Shown here piece by piece: positions 14,397 to 22,662 of a stretch of DNA of 22,755 nt. The first letter of the stretch is position 1. Each line of letters begins with the position of its first letter. Made by a program: the position numbers and the translations under genes. Under the pieces are notes generated by a model. The model worked only from the letters and a program-made list of their open reading frames with translations. It did not search any database and was not told the DNA's origin. Origin of the DNA: an uncultured Blautia sp. (GTDB taxonomy: Bacteria; Bacillota; Clostridia; Lachnospirales; Lachnospiraceae); contig CAKRPO010000037.1 of the NCBI GenBank assembly GCA_934378195.1, forward strand, positions 1-22,755, read 5' to 3'.

Positions 14397-15920
14397 ATGG
14401 GAGAAGTAATTGTTTCCATGGAACACATTACGAAAGAATTTCCAGGCGTTAAAGCACTTGATGATGTAAAGTTTAATCTTCGTTCCGGCGAGGTTATGGC
14501 ATTACTTGGAGAGAATGGTGCTGGTAAATCAACACTGATGAAAATCTTGAGCGGTGTGTATTCTCTGGATCAGGGAAGTCTGAAGATATTCGGTAAAGAT
14601 TATACTTCACTTACCCCTAACAGTGCACGAGAGGCTGGCGTAGCAATCATCCACCAGGAGCTGAACATGTGTAAGGACCTTACGGTTGCACAGAATATGT
14701 TCCTCGGAAGGGAAGAACGCAAAGGATTTATGTTAAATAACTCCAATATGGAGGACATCGCAAAAAAATATCTTGGAGAACTTGGTGTGGATATCAGTCC
14801 GGATGAGGTCGTCGGAGATCTGCCGGTGTCCAAGCAGCAGATGATCGAGATTGCGAAGGCACTTTCAATCAATGCCAGGATACTGGTTATGGATGAGCCG
14901 ACTTCAGCGCTTACTTCCCGTGAGATCGATGAGCTGTTCAACATTATCCGCAAACTGAAAAGCCAGGGATGTGGAATTGTTTATATCTCACATAGACTGG
15001 AAGAGCTTGCACATATCACAGACAGAGTCACGATCATGCGAGACGGACACTACATAACAGAAGGTAATTTTACAGACTTTACGATGGATGAGATCATCGC
15101 CAACATGGTTGGCCGTGAGATCAAAGAAAAATTCCCACATGTAGAGTGTAAGAAAGGCAAGAAAGTATTCGAGGTCAAAAACCTGAATGCCGGACGTCTT
15201 GTAAGAGATATCAACTTCTCCTTATATGAAGGTGAGATCGTTGGATTTGCAGGACTGATGGGAGCAGGACGAACCGAGACGACAAGAGCGATCTTTGGGG
15301 TTGATCCAAAAGAATCCGGACAGATCATTCTGGATGGCAAAGAGATCAGGATCAACAATCCGATGGATGCCATCAAGGCAGGCGTCGTACTTGCTCCGGA
15401 AGATCGTAAGAAAGACGGACTCTGCACGAAGCTCAGTATCCGCCAGAATATTGCACTTCCAAACCTGGATATCATCTGTGGCAAGGGAGGCGTGATCAAT
15501 ACAAAAGTAGAAGAAGAGCTTTGTGACAAAGCCGTAGCAGACCTCACGATCAAAACTCCAAACCTGGATGTTGATGCCGGTACATTATCCGGTGGTAATC
15601 AGCAGAAGGTCGTTGTTGGAAAATGGCTGGCAAGAAATTCAAGAGTCGTTATTTTCGATGAACCTACGAGAGGTATTGACGTAGGAGCTAAAGTTGAGAT
15701 CTATCAGCTGATGAACCAGCTGAAGCAGCAGGGAATCGCGGTTATGTTTGTTTCCTCCGAGATGCCGGAGGTTATGGGAGTCGCAGACAGGATCATTGTT
15801 ATGTGTGACGGACGTATCACCGGTGAGCTGATGGCGAAAGAAGCAACACAGAACACTATCCTGAAATATGCAACATCCTTTGAAAATAAACTGGGATCTC
15901 AGAACAACAAGGAGGAATAA
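14397..15920 (+). CDS. Sugar ABC transporter ATPase, RbsA/MglA type
   Basis: The 507-residue tandem ATPase is of the carbohydrate-uptake-2 family, at the normal length. The first half has Walker A GENGAGKST (38-46), an atypical signature LPVSKQQMIEIAKAL and Walker B ILVMDEPT. The second half has a degenerate Walker A (GLMGAGRTE), a canonical LSGGNQQKV signature (about 397-405) and VVIFDEPTRGID. This asymmetry is typical of RbsA and MglA. It powers import of a monosaccharide across the membrane together with a permease and a lipoprotein binding protein. The start codon follows AGGGTGA. The gene is intact, but its permease partner (2 nt downstream) is cut short and no binding protein follows, so it may now be idle. 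Confidence 0.93.
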   Translation: MGEVIVSMEHITKEFPGVKALDDVKFNLRSGEVMALLGENGAGKSTLMKILSGVYSLDQGSLKIFGKDYTSLTPNSAREAGVAIIHQELNMCKDLTVAQNMFLGREERKGFMLNNSNMEDIAKKYLGELGVDISPDEVVGDLPVSKQQMIEIAKALSINARILVMDEPTSALTSREIDELFNIIRKLKSQGCGIVYISHRLEELAHITDRVTIMRDGHYITEGNFTDFTMDEIIANMVGREIKEKFPHVECKKGKKVFEVKNLNAGRLVRDINFSLYEGEIVGFAGLMGAGRTETTRAIFGVDPKESGQIILDGKEIRINNPMDAIKAGVVLAPEDRKKDGLCTKLSIRQNIALPNLDIICGKGGVINTKVEEELCDKAVADLTIKTPNLDVDAGTLSGGNQQKVVVGKWLARNSRVVIFDEPTRGIDVGAKVEIYQLMNQLKQQGIAVMFVSSEMPEVMGVADRIIVMCDGRITGELMAKEATQNTILKYATSFENKLGSQNNKEE

Positions 15921-15922
15921 TC

Positions 15923-16435
15923 ATGAAGAAAAAAAGCGGAATTTCAAAGATTATGGGGGCAAAGGGTGCCGGCACCGTTGTGACAGCCTTCATAGGATTG
16001 ATCATCATCTATATAGCATTTGGTATTTTGAACTCGAAGGTATTTACACTTCTGAATATTCAGAACCTTCTGCGTTCCATGTCCAAGTACCTGCTGATCG
16101 GTATCGGACAGAGTTTTGTAATGATCACAGGAAACGTTGACCTGTCCATTGGTTCAGTCGTTGGTATGAGTGCCATGATTTCAGCAACCATGATGACAAA
16201 GGGCATGAACCCGATCGTAGCGATCATCGTAACCATTATCCTTGCACTGGTCGTTGGTGTGGTAAACGGATATCTGGTAGGAAAGTTCAAACTTCCTCCA
16301 TTCATCGCAACACTTGGAACCATGTTCATTGCACGTGGTGTTGCTTACATCGTAAACAACAACAGAAACACAGACAACATTGCATCCGGTATCGGCAAAG
16401 AAGCAGGAGACAGATTCCAGAATATCTTCTACTAA
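15923..16435 (+). pseudogene. RbsC-type sugar ABC permease, truncated
   Basis: The gene begins normally, with AAGGAGG and ATG 2 nt after the ATPase stop, and encodes a typical RbsC-like N-terminal half. This includes several hydrophobic helices, the segment MITGNVDLSIGSVVGMSAM and FIATLGTMFIARGVAYI. It ends after 170 residues, whereas the family has about 320, so the later helices are missing. The TAA stop is part of a terminator stem that starts at the same bases. After the stop the frame reads Gly-Lys and then enters the hairpin, with no recognisable remainder in any frame downstream. This looks like a deletion fusing the gene to a terminator, and the substrate-binding protein gene was probably lost with it. 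An assembly error is an alternative. Confidence 0.85.
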
Positions 16436-16479
16436 GGAAAAGCCGCCCTGTGCAGGCGGCCTGTTTCCTTAACTTTTTT
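16433..16479 (+). terminator. Terminator overlapping the permease stop codon
   Basis: The two-part stem is TAAGGAAA (16433-16440)/TTTCCTTA (16464-16471), then GCCGCC/GGCGGC, with short bulges and a 7-nt loop. Six Ts follow at 16474-16479. The permease TAA is its first arm. Confidence 0.9.
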
Positions 16480-16602
16480 GAGGGGGGAGATAGAGAGTGG
16501 TTATTCATCTATCCAATACCTATTATAAGTAAGAAATATGTTCAAAATGTGTACTAATTCTAAAAGAAATCGAAAATTTATAAACAAAGATTAAAGAAAA
16601 TC

Positions 16603-16875
16603 TATAATTTCTGCAAGTGCTTGTGATTTCGAAGAAAAGGTGTTAGTGTGTAAACACCTGTTGAAGTGTTGCAGGCACGATCATCGGATCTTCGGTTCCC
16701 GGGGTCCATATTTTCAAACGTCATTTCGACGATCATTCCAAAGAAGAAAAATATAAATGAAACAGAAAGGGGAAATGCCTATGTCCTGAAAGAAATACAT
16801 TTCGCAGCAGGAATACAGCGTGTGTTTTTGAACAGAAAATTACGTGTGATGATGAAAATGAAAAGGAGTTTGTAT
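16603..16875 (+). promoter_or_regulatory. Long leader of the surface-protein gene
   Basis: The gene-free gap 16480-16875 holds a TATAAT (16603-16608) without a clear -35, then about 260 nt before the start codon. The leader can form an outer stem CTGCAA (16611-16616)/TTGCAG (16669-16674) enclosing AGGTGTT/AACACCT (16638-16644 and 16653-16659). A UUCG-tetraloop hairpin, GGATC-TTCG-GTTCC, follows near 16685-16700. Near 16770 an AAAGGGG precedes a tiny reading frame encoding Met-Pro-Met-Ser. It matches no riboswitch class I know; the first part of the gap (16480-16600) shows nothing definite. Confidence 0.4.
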
Positions 16876-18204
16876 ATGAGTCTATTCAGAGAAAACAGAA
16901 TATGGAAAAAAATGAATGCATGGGGCATGGCGTTCTTTATGACCGGAATGGTACTGGGTGGCGGAAGTGCACATGCAGTGGTTTATGCGGCAGATATTGC
17001 TTATGAGGAGACTTATACCAGTGAAGAGTCGATATCGAAATCGTCCACTTTGGAATCAATGGAAAGGACGGAGAAAGAGCAGCAGACTGAGACTGAAGCA
17101 GAAACACTGGAAGACAAAGAAACAGAGGATGGGGAGACCATAACAGAGGATTGGGCGGAAGATGCTGGAATAGAAAAGGAAATTTCGGAAGAATCTGAAC
17201 TTTCTGAAGCTTCAGATGACAGTTTGGATGATGGAGTGAATGACAATGCAAAAGAAAATGAAGAAGACAGGGAGAACGCGAAGAAAAAGGCAGGCTTTAC
17301 CATTACAGTAGAGACAGATGAAGACCAGATCAAAGCCGGTCGTGATCTTGTTTATACGGTAACCCTGGAAAATACCGGCGATGTGATGCTGAAAAATATC
17401 CGTCTGGATAGTCAGTTTTCACAGGAAGCTTTGCACGGCGAATGGTCGGAAGAGCTGCCGGATCAGCTGGATGCAGGTATGAGAGAAGAATTTTATCTGA
17501 CTGTGAAACTGCCGGAGGAACTTGATCAGACAGTATCGCTGCAACTTCAGGCATCTGCAGAATCAGAGACAGACGAGAACGCAGAAGCGGATCCGATTGT
17601 AAAGAAAATATCCATTGATACGAAAATCATACCGCTTAAGGCATCTTTTGAGGTGACAAAGACGGCAGATCGTTCTGTGGCTGTTCCGGGAGAGCAGATC
17701 ATGTTTCAGATTTGTATCCGCAATACAGGAGAGCGGACCCTGCATTCTGTCATTACGACAGAACGATTTCAAATGGGAAAGATACCGGTACAGTTTCTGG
17801 AAAAGGAAGGGGTGGTGTTGAACAAATCAAAGACAAAAGCACGTATCGAAAAGATTGAACCGGGGAAAGCGGCAGGCCTGCAGGCGATGATAACACTGCC
17901 GGAAGATGTGGAAGCACAGGATCTGCTGAATGAAGTAGTTGTTACGACACTGGAAACAGGGGAGCGGGAGGTGACTTCACAGGCCAGGGTGCAGATTAAA
18001 GCTGCCGAGAAGACTGATGAAAATTCCGAAGAAGAGGTGAAGGAAAACACCGTAGATACAGAAAGCGGGGCAGTTTCTCATACCGGAGAAAGCTATCCGA
18101 CATCCACACATCCAAAAACCGGAGACCCGTACCAGCCTTTTCTGTGGCTGGCAATGATCCCCGGTTCACTGCTGACTGCGGGATGGATCCGAAGTCGGAT
18201 GTGA
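16876..18204 (+). CDS. Secreted acidic protein with HPKTGD wall-sorting signal
   Basis: The start at 16876 gives 442 residues; AAAAGGAG is upstream and the longer open frame from 16666 lacks an RBS. A signal peptide has a basic start (RENRIWKK), a hydrophobic core (about 15-34) and an AHA or YAA cleavage site. Residues 41-138 are very rich in Glu, Asp, Ser and Thr. Two DUF11/CARDB-like beta modules follow (about 139-235 and 255-375), recognisable by VTLENTGDVMLKNIRL and ICIRNTGERTLHSV. The C-terminus has HPKTGD (412-417), a hydrophobic helix and RSRM, a sortase signal with His in place of Leu. It should be anchored to peptidoglycan; its ligand is unknown. It converges on thiC with only 22 bp between. 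Confidence 0.87.
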   Translation: MSLFRENRIWKKMNAWGMAFFMTGMVLGGGSAHAVVYAADIAYEETYTSEESISKSSTLESMERTEKEQQTETEAETLEDKETEDGETITEDWAEDAGIEKEISEESELSEASDDSLDDGVNDNAKENEEDRENAKKKAGFTITVETDEDQIKAGRDLVYTVTLENTGDVMLKNIRLDSQFSQEALHGEWSEELPDQLDAGMREEFYLTVKLPEELDQTVSLQLQASAESETDENAEADPIVKKISIDTKIIPLKASFEVTKTADRSVAVPGEQIMFQICIRNTGERTLHSVITTERFQMGKIPVQFLEKEGVVLNKSKTKARIEKIEPGKAAGLQAMITLPEDVEAQDLLNEVVVTTLETGEREVTSQARVQIKAAEKTDENSEEEVKENTVDTESGAVSHTGESYPTSTHPKTGDPYQPFLWLAMIPGSLLTAGWIRSRM

Positions 18205-18226
18205 GATTAAAAAAAGTTTGTAATGC

Positions 18227-19537
18227 TTACAGGATATCGATGTGTTCTCCTGCGAGTGCTTTGTTCATGCTGCGGACAGCACAGAATTTACCACACATAC
18301 TGCATGTATCGCTGTGGTCATCTTCTGGAAGACGATCATCGCGGATGGCTTTGGCTGTTTCAGGATCCAGAGCACAGTCAAACTGTGCATCCCAGTCAAG
18401 GACGCGGCGTGCGTCTGCCATTTTGTCATCAATATCTCTGGCGTGAGGGATGCCTTTGGCGATATCGGCTGCGTGAGCTGCGATCTTGGAGGCGATGATG
18501 CCCTGTTTTACGTCGTCAACATTTGGAAGAGCCAGATGTTCTGCCGGTGTTACATAGCAGAGGAAAGCAGCTCCGTTCATAGCGGCAACGGCACCACCGA
18601 TTGCTGCTGTGATGTGGTCATATCCAGGTGCGATATCGGTAACGAGAGGTCCAAGTACATAGAACGGAGCTCCCATGCAGATGGTCTGCTGTACTTTCAT
18701 GTTGGCAGCAACCTGATCGAGCGGCACATGTCCCGGACCTTCAACCATGACCTGTACGTTGTGTGCCCATGCACGTTTGGTGAGTTCACCGAGGCGGACA
18801 AGCTCTTCAATCTGGCAGACATCGGTAGCGTCAGCCAGACATCCCGGACGGCAGGCATCACCAAGGGAGATGGTCACGTCATGTTCTTCACAGATATCCA
18901 GAATCTCATCAAAGTATTCGTAGAACGGATTTTCTTCGCCGGTCATGCTCATCCATGCGAAGACAAGGCTTCCACCGCGGCTTACGATATTCATTTTACG
19001 TTTGTGCTTCTTGATCTGTTCGATGGTCTTTCTTGTGATTCCGCAGTGAAGAGTCACGAAGTCTACACCATCTTCTGCGTGAAGGCGGATGACATCGATG
19101 AAATCATGGGCGGTCAGCTCGGAGAGGTCTCGCTGGTAATGGATAACACTGTCGTATACTGGAACAGTTCCAATCATAGCAGGACATTCATGAGTCAGTT
19201 TCTGACGGAACGGCTGGGTATTTCCGTGACTGGAAAGATCCATGATGGCTTCTGCACCGAGGTCTACGGCTTTCATGACTTTCTGCATTTCAATGTTATA
19301 GTCCTTGCAGTCACGGGATACACCGAGATTGACATTGATCTTGGTGCGGAGCATGCTGCCGACACCTTCCGGGTTCAGGCAGGTATGATGTTTGTTGGCA
19401 CAGATCGCTACTTTACCTTCTGCAACCAGTTCCATCATCTTTTCAACCGGCATATGTTCTTTCTCTGCAACGGTTTTGATCTGTGGGGTTACGATGCCTT
19501 TACGTGCGGCATCCATCTGTGTAGTATAAGCTGACAT
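18227..19537 (-). CDS. thiC: Phosphomethylpyrimidine synthase
   Basis: The 436-residue protein is ThiC of the short form, without the N-terminal extension of the proteobacterial and plant enzymes. ThiC is a radical-SAM enzyme that rearranges aminoimidazole ribotide (from purine synthesis) to HMP phosphate. Conserved segments include [47 protein letters not shown] and the C-terminal cluster motif CSMCGKFC (Cys412, 415, 419). The last is CX2CX3C, one residue shorter than the CX2CX4C of E. coli. It is the last gene of the thiamine operon; AAGGAG lies 8 nt before the ATG. No terminator hairpin follows, only a T-run before the convergent surface-protein gene. Confidence 0.97.
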   Translation of the reverse strand: MSAYTTQMDAARKGIVTPQIKTVAEKEHMPVEKMMELVAEGKVAICANKHHTCLNPEGVGSMLRTKINVNLGVSRDCKDYNIEMQKVMKAVDLGAEAIMDLSSHGNTQPFRQKLTHECPAMIGTVPVYDSVIHYQRDLSELTAHDFIDVIRLHAEDGVDFVTLHCGITRKTIEQIKKHKRKMNIVSRGGSLVFAWMSMTGEENPFYEYFDEILDICEEHDVTISLGDACRPGCLADATDVCQIEELVRLGELTKRAWAHNVQVMVEGPGHVPLDQVAANMKVQQTICMGAPFYVLGPLVTDIAPGYDHITAAIGGAVAAMNGAAFLCYVTPAEHLALPNVDDVKQGIIASKIAAHAADIAKGIPHARDIDDKMADARRVLDWDAQFDCALDPETAKAIRDDRLPEDDHSDTCSMCGKFCAVRSMNKALAGEHIDIL

Positions 19538-19583
19538 AGTAGAATTCTCCTTGTTGTGTATTGAATTTTATTTTGCAGTTGTT

Positions 19584-20369
19584 TTAGTTAAAGCGTCCAA
19601 GGGTATGGTCCAGAGGGCCGGATCCATGACCGAGATCCAACTGTGATTTCAGCGCATCTGTCAGATATTGCTTGGCGCGGCGGACAGATTCTTCGAGGGT
19701 AAATCCTCTGGCCAGATGGGAAGCGATGGCGCTTGAAAGTGTACAGCCGGTACCATGGGTATTGGGATTGTTCACGCGTTCGCCGTGTATCCAGATTCCA
19801 TGTTCTTCTGTGTAGAGCAGATCATTGGCATCATTGATGCGGTGGCCGCCTTTCAGAAGTACAGAGATATGGAAAGTTTCATGGAGCATTTGGGCTGCTT
19901 TTTCCATGGAAACAGCATCTGTGATCTGCATGCTGGTAAGGGCTTCGGCCTCTGGAATATTTGGAGTGATGACCTCTGCCAGTGGAAACAGTTCCCGTTG
20001 GAGGGTTGCTTCTGCATCCGGGTCCATCAGGCGATGACCGCTGGTAGATACCATGACCGGATCCAGTACGATATGACGCGCATGGTACTGCCGCAGTTTG
20101 GAAGCAACATGGCACATGATCTCCGAGGATGAGAGCATACCAATCTTGACAGCATCTGGAAAGATATCTGTAAAGATGCAGTCCAGCTGATTGTCAAGGA
20201 ATTCAGGTGAAGCTTCCTGAATGCCGTAAACGCCGGTGGTATTCTGGGCGGTCAGTGCGGTGATCGCACTCATGGCATAGACTCCATTCATGATCATGGT
20301 CTTGATATCAGCCTGGATGCCTGCACCGCCGCTTGAGTCGCTTCCGGCAATGGTTAATACAGTTTTCAT
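19584..20369 (-). CDS. thiD: Hydroxymethylpyrimidine (phosphate) kinase
   Basis: The 261-residue ribokinase-fold ThiD phosphorylates HMP to HMP-P and then HMP-PP. Evidence includes VLTIAGSDSSGGAGIQADIKT at the N-terminus (HMP and ATP site), VLDPVMVSTSGHRL, LLKGGH, and the anion-hole motif NTHGTGCTLSSAIA with the catalytic Cys. It completes the pyrimidine branch from ThiC. Its ATG overlaps the thiE stop by 4 nt (ATGA), with GGAGGAA inside the thiE end, so translation is coupled. Confidence 0.96.
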   Translation of the reverse strand: MKTVLTIAGSDSSGGAGIQADIKTMIMNGVYAMSAITALTAQNTTGVYGIQEASPEFLDNQLDCIFTDIFPDAVKIGMLSSSEIMCHVASKLRQYHARHIVLDPVMVSTSGHRLMDPDAEATLQRELFPLAEVITPNIPEAEALTSMQITDAVSMEKAAQMLHETFHISVLLKGGHRINDANDLLYTEEHGIWIHGERVNNPNTHGTGCTLSSAIASHLARGFTLEESVRRAKQYLTDALKSQLDLGHGSGPLDHTLGRFN

Positions 20370-21001
20370 AATTTTGCAAGTTCCTCCATAAAGTGTTTGG
20401 CTGCCGCTGCTTTGTCATCTGGTTTAAAAAGTCCGCTGACTACTGCTGCTCCGGCGATTCCGGTTCCGGCAAGAAGATGAAGATTTTCGGCAGTTACACC
20501 GCCGATCGCTACGACCGGGATCTCTACAGCCTGGCAGATTGCCCGAAGAGTCTCGATTGGAAGCTGTGTGACGTTGGTCTTAGTCGTACTGCCAAAAACT
20601 GCACCACAGCCGATATAGTCTGCTCCGGCCTTCTGTGCTGCAAGTGCTTCCTCGACATTATGTGCACTTCCACCGATGATAAAATCTGCTCCCAGAAGCT
20701 CGCGGGCTTTCTGGATTCCCATATCGGACAGACCAACATGTACCCCGGATGCTCCACATTTCAGAGCAAGATCCGGACGGTCATTGATGATCAGGGGAAC
20801 ATGATAGCGCCCGCACAGTTGTTTCAGGGATGAGGCTTCCTGAAGGATGACTTCATCAGAAGCATTTTTTTCGCGTAGCTGAACGCAGCTGACACCGGCT
20901 TTCAGAAGTTCTTCGGTGACAGAGGCGAGTGTTTCGCCGGCTTTCAGCCAGCTTCGCTCTGTGACTGCATATAGATGCAGCTGTTCAGGTGTTATTTTCA
21001 T
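20366..21001 (-). CDS. thiE: Thiamine-phosphate synthase
   Basis: The 211-residue TIM-barrel ThiE joins HMP-PP and thiazole phosphate to thiamine phosphate. It has the pyrophosphate and metal motifs VQLREKNAS (about 40-48), INDRPDLALKCGASGVHVGLSD, GGSAHNVEEA, YIGCGAVFGSTTKTNV and VVAIGGVTAENL, all typical of the family and at normal length. GGAG lies 7 nt before the ATG. It sits between thiM and thiD, where the products of both branches meet. ThiL, needed to make TPP from the product, is not in the window. Confidence 0.96.
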   Translation of the reverse strand: MKITPEQLHLYAVTERSWLKAGETLASVTEELLKAGVSCVQLREKNASDEVILQEASSLKQLCGRYHVPLIINDRPDLALKCGASGVHVGLSDMGIQKARELLGADFIIGGSAHNVEEALAAQKAGADYIGCGAVFGSTTKTNVTQLPIETLRAICQAVEIPVVAIGGVTAENLHLLAGTGIAGAAVVSGLFKPDDKAAAAKHFMEELAKL

Positions 21002-21061
21002 AAGTTTTCTCCAATGTTTGACTTGAAAGTTTATGTATAGAAGAGGATATTTCGTAACTGC

Positions 21062-21874
21062 TCACAGCCAATATCTCGCGAGGTGTTCTTCCAGTACATC
21101 AAAAAGATGTACGTGAAAACTTCCAATGCCGGAACCGGCTGCATCTGTCCGTCTGCCTGCTTCGAATGCAACTTCTCTCCAGAGTGTTCCGGCCGTGCTG
21201 ACTGCATCAAAAGCAGAATCACAGGCACACAAAAACAGGGCACAGAGAGCAGAGAGCATACAGCCGCCTCCGGTGATTCTGCGTATTCGGGAGTCTCCTC
21301 CGGTGAGAAGGCGTGTCGTGTTGCCGTCGGATACGACATCTTCTGGTCCGGTGATCAGAACCGCGCAGTGAAAAAGAGCAGCAGTCTTTCTGGCAATCTG
21401 ACAGACATCCTCTTCATTTAAGGTAAGGGAACTTTCCACTCCGCCATGTGCCAGTGGAGCATCTGCATCAGAGAGAAGAGAACAGAGTACGACGGCCTCT
21501 TCCTGATTACAGCGGATTGCGGTTGGCTGAACAGTGCCCAGAAGCTTTTTCAGTTCTTTTTTACGAAAGGTACTGGCACCGGCTCCGACCGGATCGAGGA
21601 CGACCGGATGACCGAGAGCATTTGCCTGCTGTCCGGCAAGGATACAGGCCTGTATTTTGGCAGTGTCCGGAACACCGGTATTCAGAAGTGTTCCCTGACA
21701 GAAGGATGTGATCTCGCAGACTTCCTGCGTATCCTGCCCCATCACGGCACTGCCGCCGGCTGCGAGCAGGATATTGGCAACATCCTGCATAGTCACCGGA
21801 TTGGTGAGACAGTGGATCTTGGGACTGTTCTGTTGGATTTTGAGAAAAATTTCTTCTATATTATTAGGTGACAT
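21062..21874 (-). CDS. thiM: Hydroxyethylthiazole kinase
   Basis: The 270-residue ThiM phosphorylates salvaged hydroxyethylthiazole with ATP. The N-terminal substrate segment is HCLTNPVTMQDVANILLAAGGSAVM, followed by LNTGVPD, VVLDPVGAGAS and RCNQEEA. The C-terminal ITGGGCMLSALCALF carries the catalytic Cys; the loop reads GGGC rather than the more common GTGC. It starts 3 nt after the thiW stop, with AGGAGA overlapping the end of thiW. Since no thiG, thiH, thiS or thiF is in the operon, thiazole salvage through this kinase is probably the main source of that half of thiamine. Confidence 0.95.
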   Translation of the reverse strand: MSPNNIEEIFLKIQQNSPKIHCLTNPVTMQDVANILLAAGGSAVMGQDTQEVCEITSFCQGTLLNTGVPDTAKIQACILAGQQANALGHPVVLDPVGAGASTFRKKELKKLLGTVQPTAIRCNQEEAVVLCSLLSDADAPLAHGGVESSLTLNEEDVCQIARKTAALFHCAVLITGPEDVVSDGNTTRLLTGGDSRIRRITGGGCMLSALCALFLCACDSAFDAVSTAGTLWREVAFEAGRRTDAAGSGIGSFHVHLFDVLEEHLARYWL

Positions 21875-21877
21875 AGA

Positions 21878-22387
21878 CTATCTCCTGACAGTACTGAAAA
21901 TCTGGCTTTTTTCAAAAACACGGAGCAGCACAAAGGCAAGTATACTTCCCGTAAAAGTTGAGATAAAGAACGGGATCATATATACCGTGAATCCGGCAGG
22001 CGCGAGTCCCATGACAAGCTTTGCGACCGGATATGCTGCGAGACCGCCAAGAACACCGGTTCCAAGTGCTTCGGCAATGCAGGTAAGGCTCAGTTTTCGT
22101 GTAAAGTGGAAAACGAGTCCGCAGCACAGTGCACCGACCATGCTTCCCGGGAAAGCAAGAAGACTGCCGATTCCAAGCAGGTTACGGATCAGGCTTGCAC
22201 AGAATGCAATGCCGATGCCCCACCATGGACCGAGCATCACTGCAGCAAAGACATTGACCATATGCTGTACCGGTGCACATTTACTGCCGGCGACCGGAAC
22301 ACTGATGAGACTTCCTGCTACAGCTGCAGCCGTCAGCACACCTGCGATGGCGAGCTTCTGCGTGGATGTAGTTTCTTGTGTGTTCAT
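21878..22387 (-). CDS. thiW: ECF transporter S component ThiW, predicted thiazole uptake
   Basis: The 169-residue hydrophobic protein has about five membrane helices. The signature SVPVAGSKCAPVQHMVNV (about 28-45) and GPWWGIGIAF, SLIRNLLGIGSLLAFPGSM identify the ThiW family. These are substrate-binding subunits that share the common ECF energizing module (EcfA, EcfA', EcfT) encoded elsewhere. Comparative genomics assigns ThiW to thiazole precursor uptake because it is linked to thiM and TPP riboswitches, and the same is seen here. It is the first gene after the riboswitch; AGGAGG precedes the ATG. Extracellular ligand specificity has not been read from the sequence. Confidence 0.95.
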   Translation of the reverse strand: MNTQETTSTQKLAIAGVLTAAAVAGSLISVPVAGSKCAPVQHMVNVFAAVMLGPWWGIGIAFCASLIRNLLGIGSLLAFPGSMVGALCCGLVFHFTRKLSLTCIAEALGTGVLGGLAAYPVAKLVMGLAPAGFTVYMIPFFISTFTGSILAFVLLRVFEKSQIFSTVRR

Positions 22388-22434
22388 TTCAATAAACCTC
22401 CTGTTCTACCTGATTATTAGATAATTGCTGGTTA

Positions 22435-22467
22435 ACAAAAAAAGAAGATACCGTAAGGGTACCTTCT
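22435..22467 (-). terminator. Attenuator terminator of the TPP riboswitch
   Basis: On the minus strand AGAAGGTACC pairs with GGTATCTTCT (one G-T pair) across a 5-nt loop, followed by seven or more Ts. It lies about 10 nt after the aptamer and 48 nt before the thiW start, the usual place for a transcription-off switch. Confidence 0.88.
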
Positions 22468-22477
22468 TTCAGCATGT

Positions 22478-22572
22478 TCGGTATTTTCCCTACGTTGGCA
22501 TTATCCAAATCAGGTTAAGGGTCGAAACCAGTCAGTTTCCTCTCAGCCGGCTTCAGCCAGCTCCCCTGTTTT
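22478..22572 (-). promoter_or_regulatory. TPP riboswitch (THI box)
   Basis: Reading the minus strand, the conserved elements occur in order: GGGGAGC (P2 side), P3 stem GCTGGCTGAAGCCGGC, the invariant CTGAGA, a variable arm GAAACTGACTGGTTTC, GACCC, CCTGATTTGGATAATGCC, and CGTAGGGAA. All key TPP-binding words are intact. With the following terminator it should stop transcription of thiW-thiM-thiE-thiD-thiC when thiamine pyrophosphate is plentiful. Confidence 0.98.
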
Positions 22573-22622
22573 GTAGTTGTATGGATGCTGCTCATAATGT
22601 CTGCAGCAATTTTTACATTCCT

Positions 22623-22651
22623 ATTATACAGCCAGACACCGGAGATGGCAA
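22623..22651 (-). promoter_or_regulatory. Predicted promoter of the thi operon
   Basis: On the minus strand TTGCCA (22646-22651), 17 nt, TATAAT (22623-22628). The predicted start near 22616 gives a leader of about 230 nt that contains the riboswitch and terminator. Confidence 0.8.
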
Positions 22652-22662
22652 GAAGAGATTCA

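Noticed and set aside
16497..16532. Tiny GTG-started frame after GAGGGGGG
   Set aside because: It is only 11 codons, begins just after a terminator, and shows no sign of being the lost permease or binding-protein end.
18186..18216. Hairpin ATCCGA/TCGGAT plus A-run as terminator between the surface gene and thiC
   Set aside because: The order is wrong on both strands: no T-tract follows the hairpin on the plus strand, and on the minus strand the T-run precedes it.
18242..19534. 430-residue open frame antisense to thiC
   Set aside because: It mirrors thiC exactly, has Cys/His/Phe-rich nonsense composition, and lacks an RBS or known domain.
21055..21075. Repeat-like words GTAACTG and CACAGCC at the thiM end
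   Set aside because: They overlap the thiM stop region and match only one half of the 27-nt repeat, so coincidence is likely.
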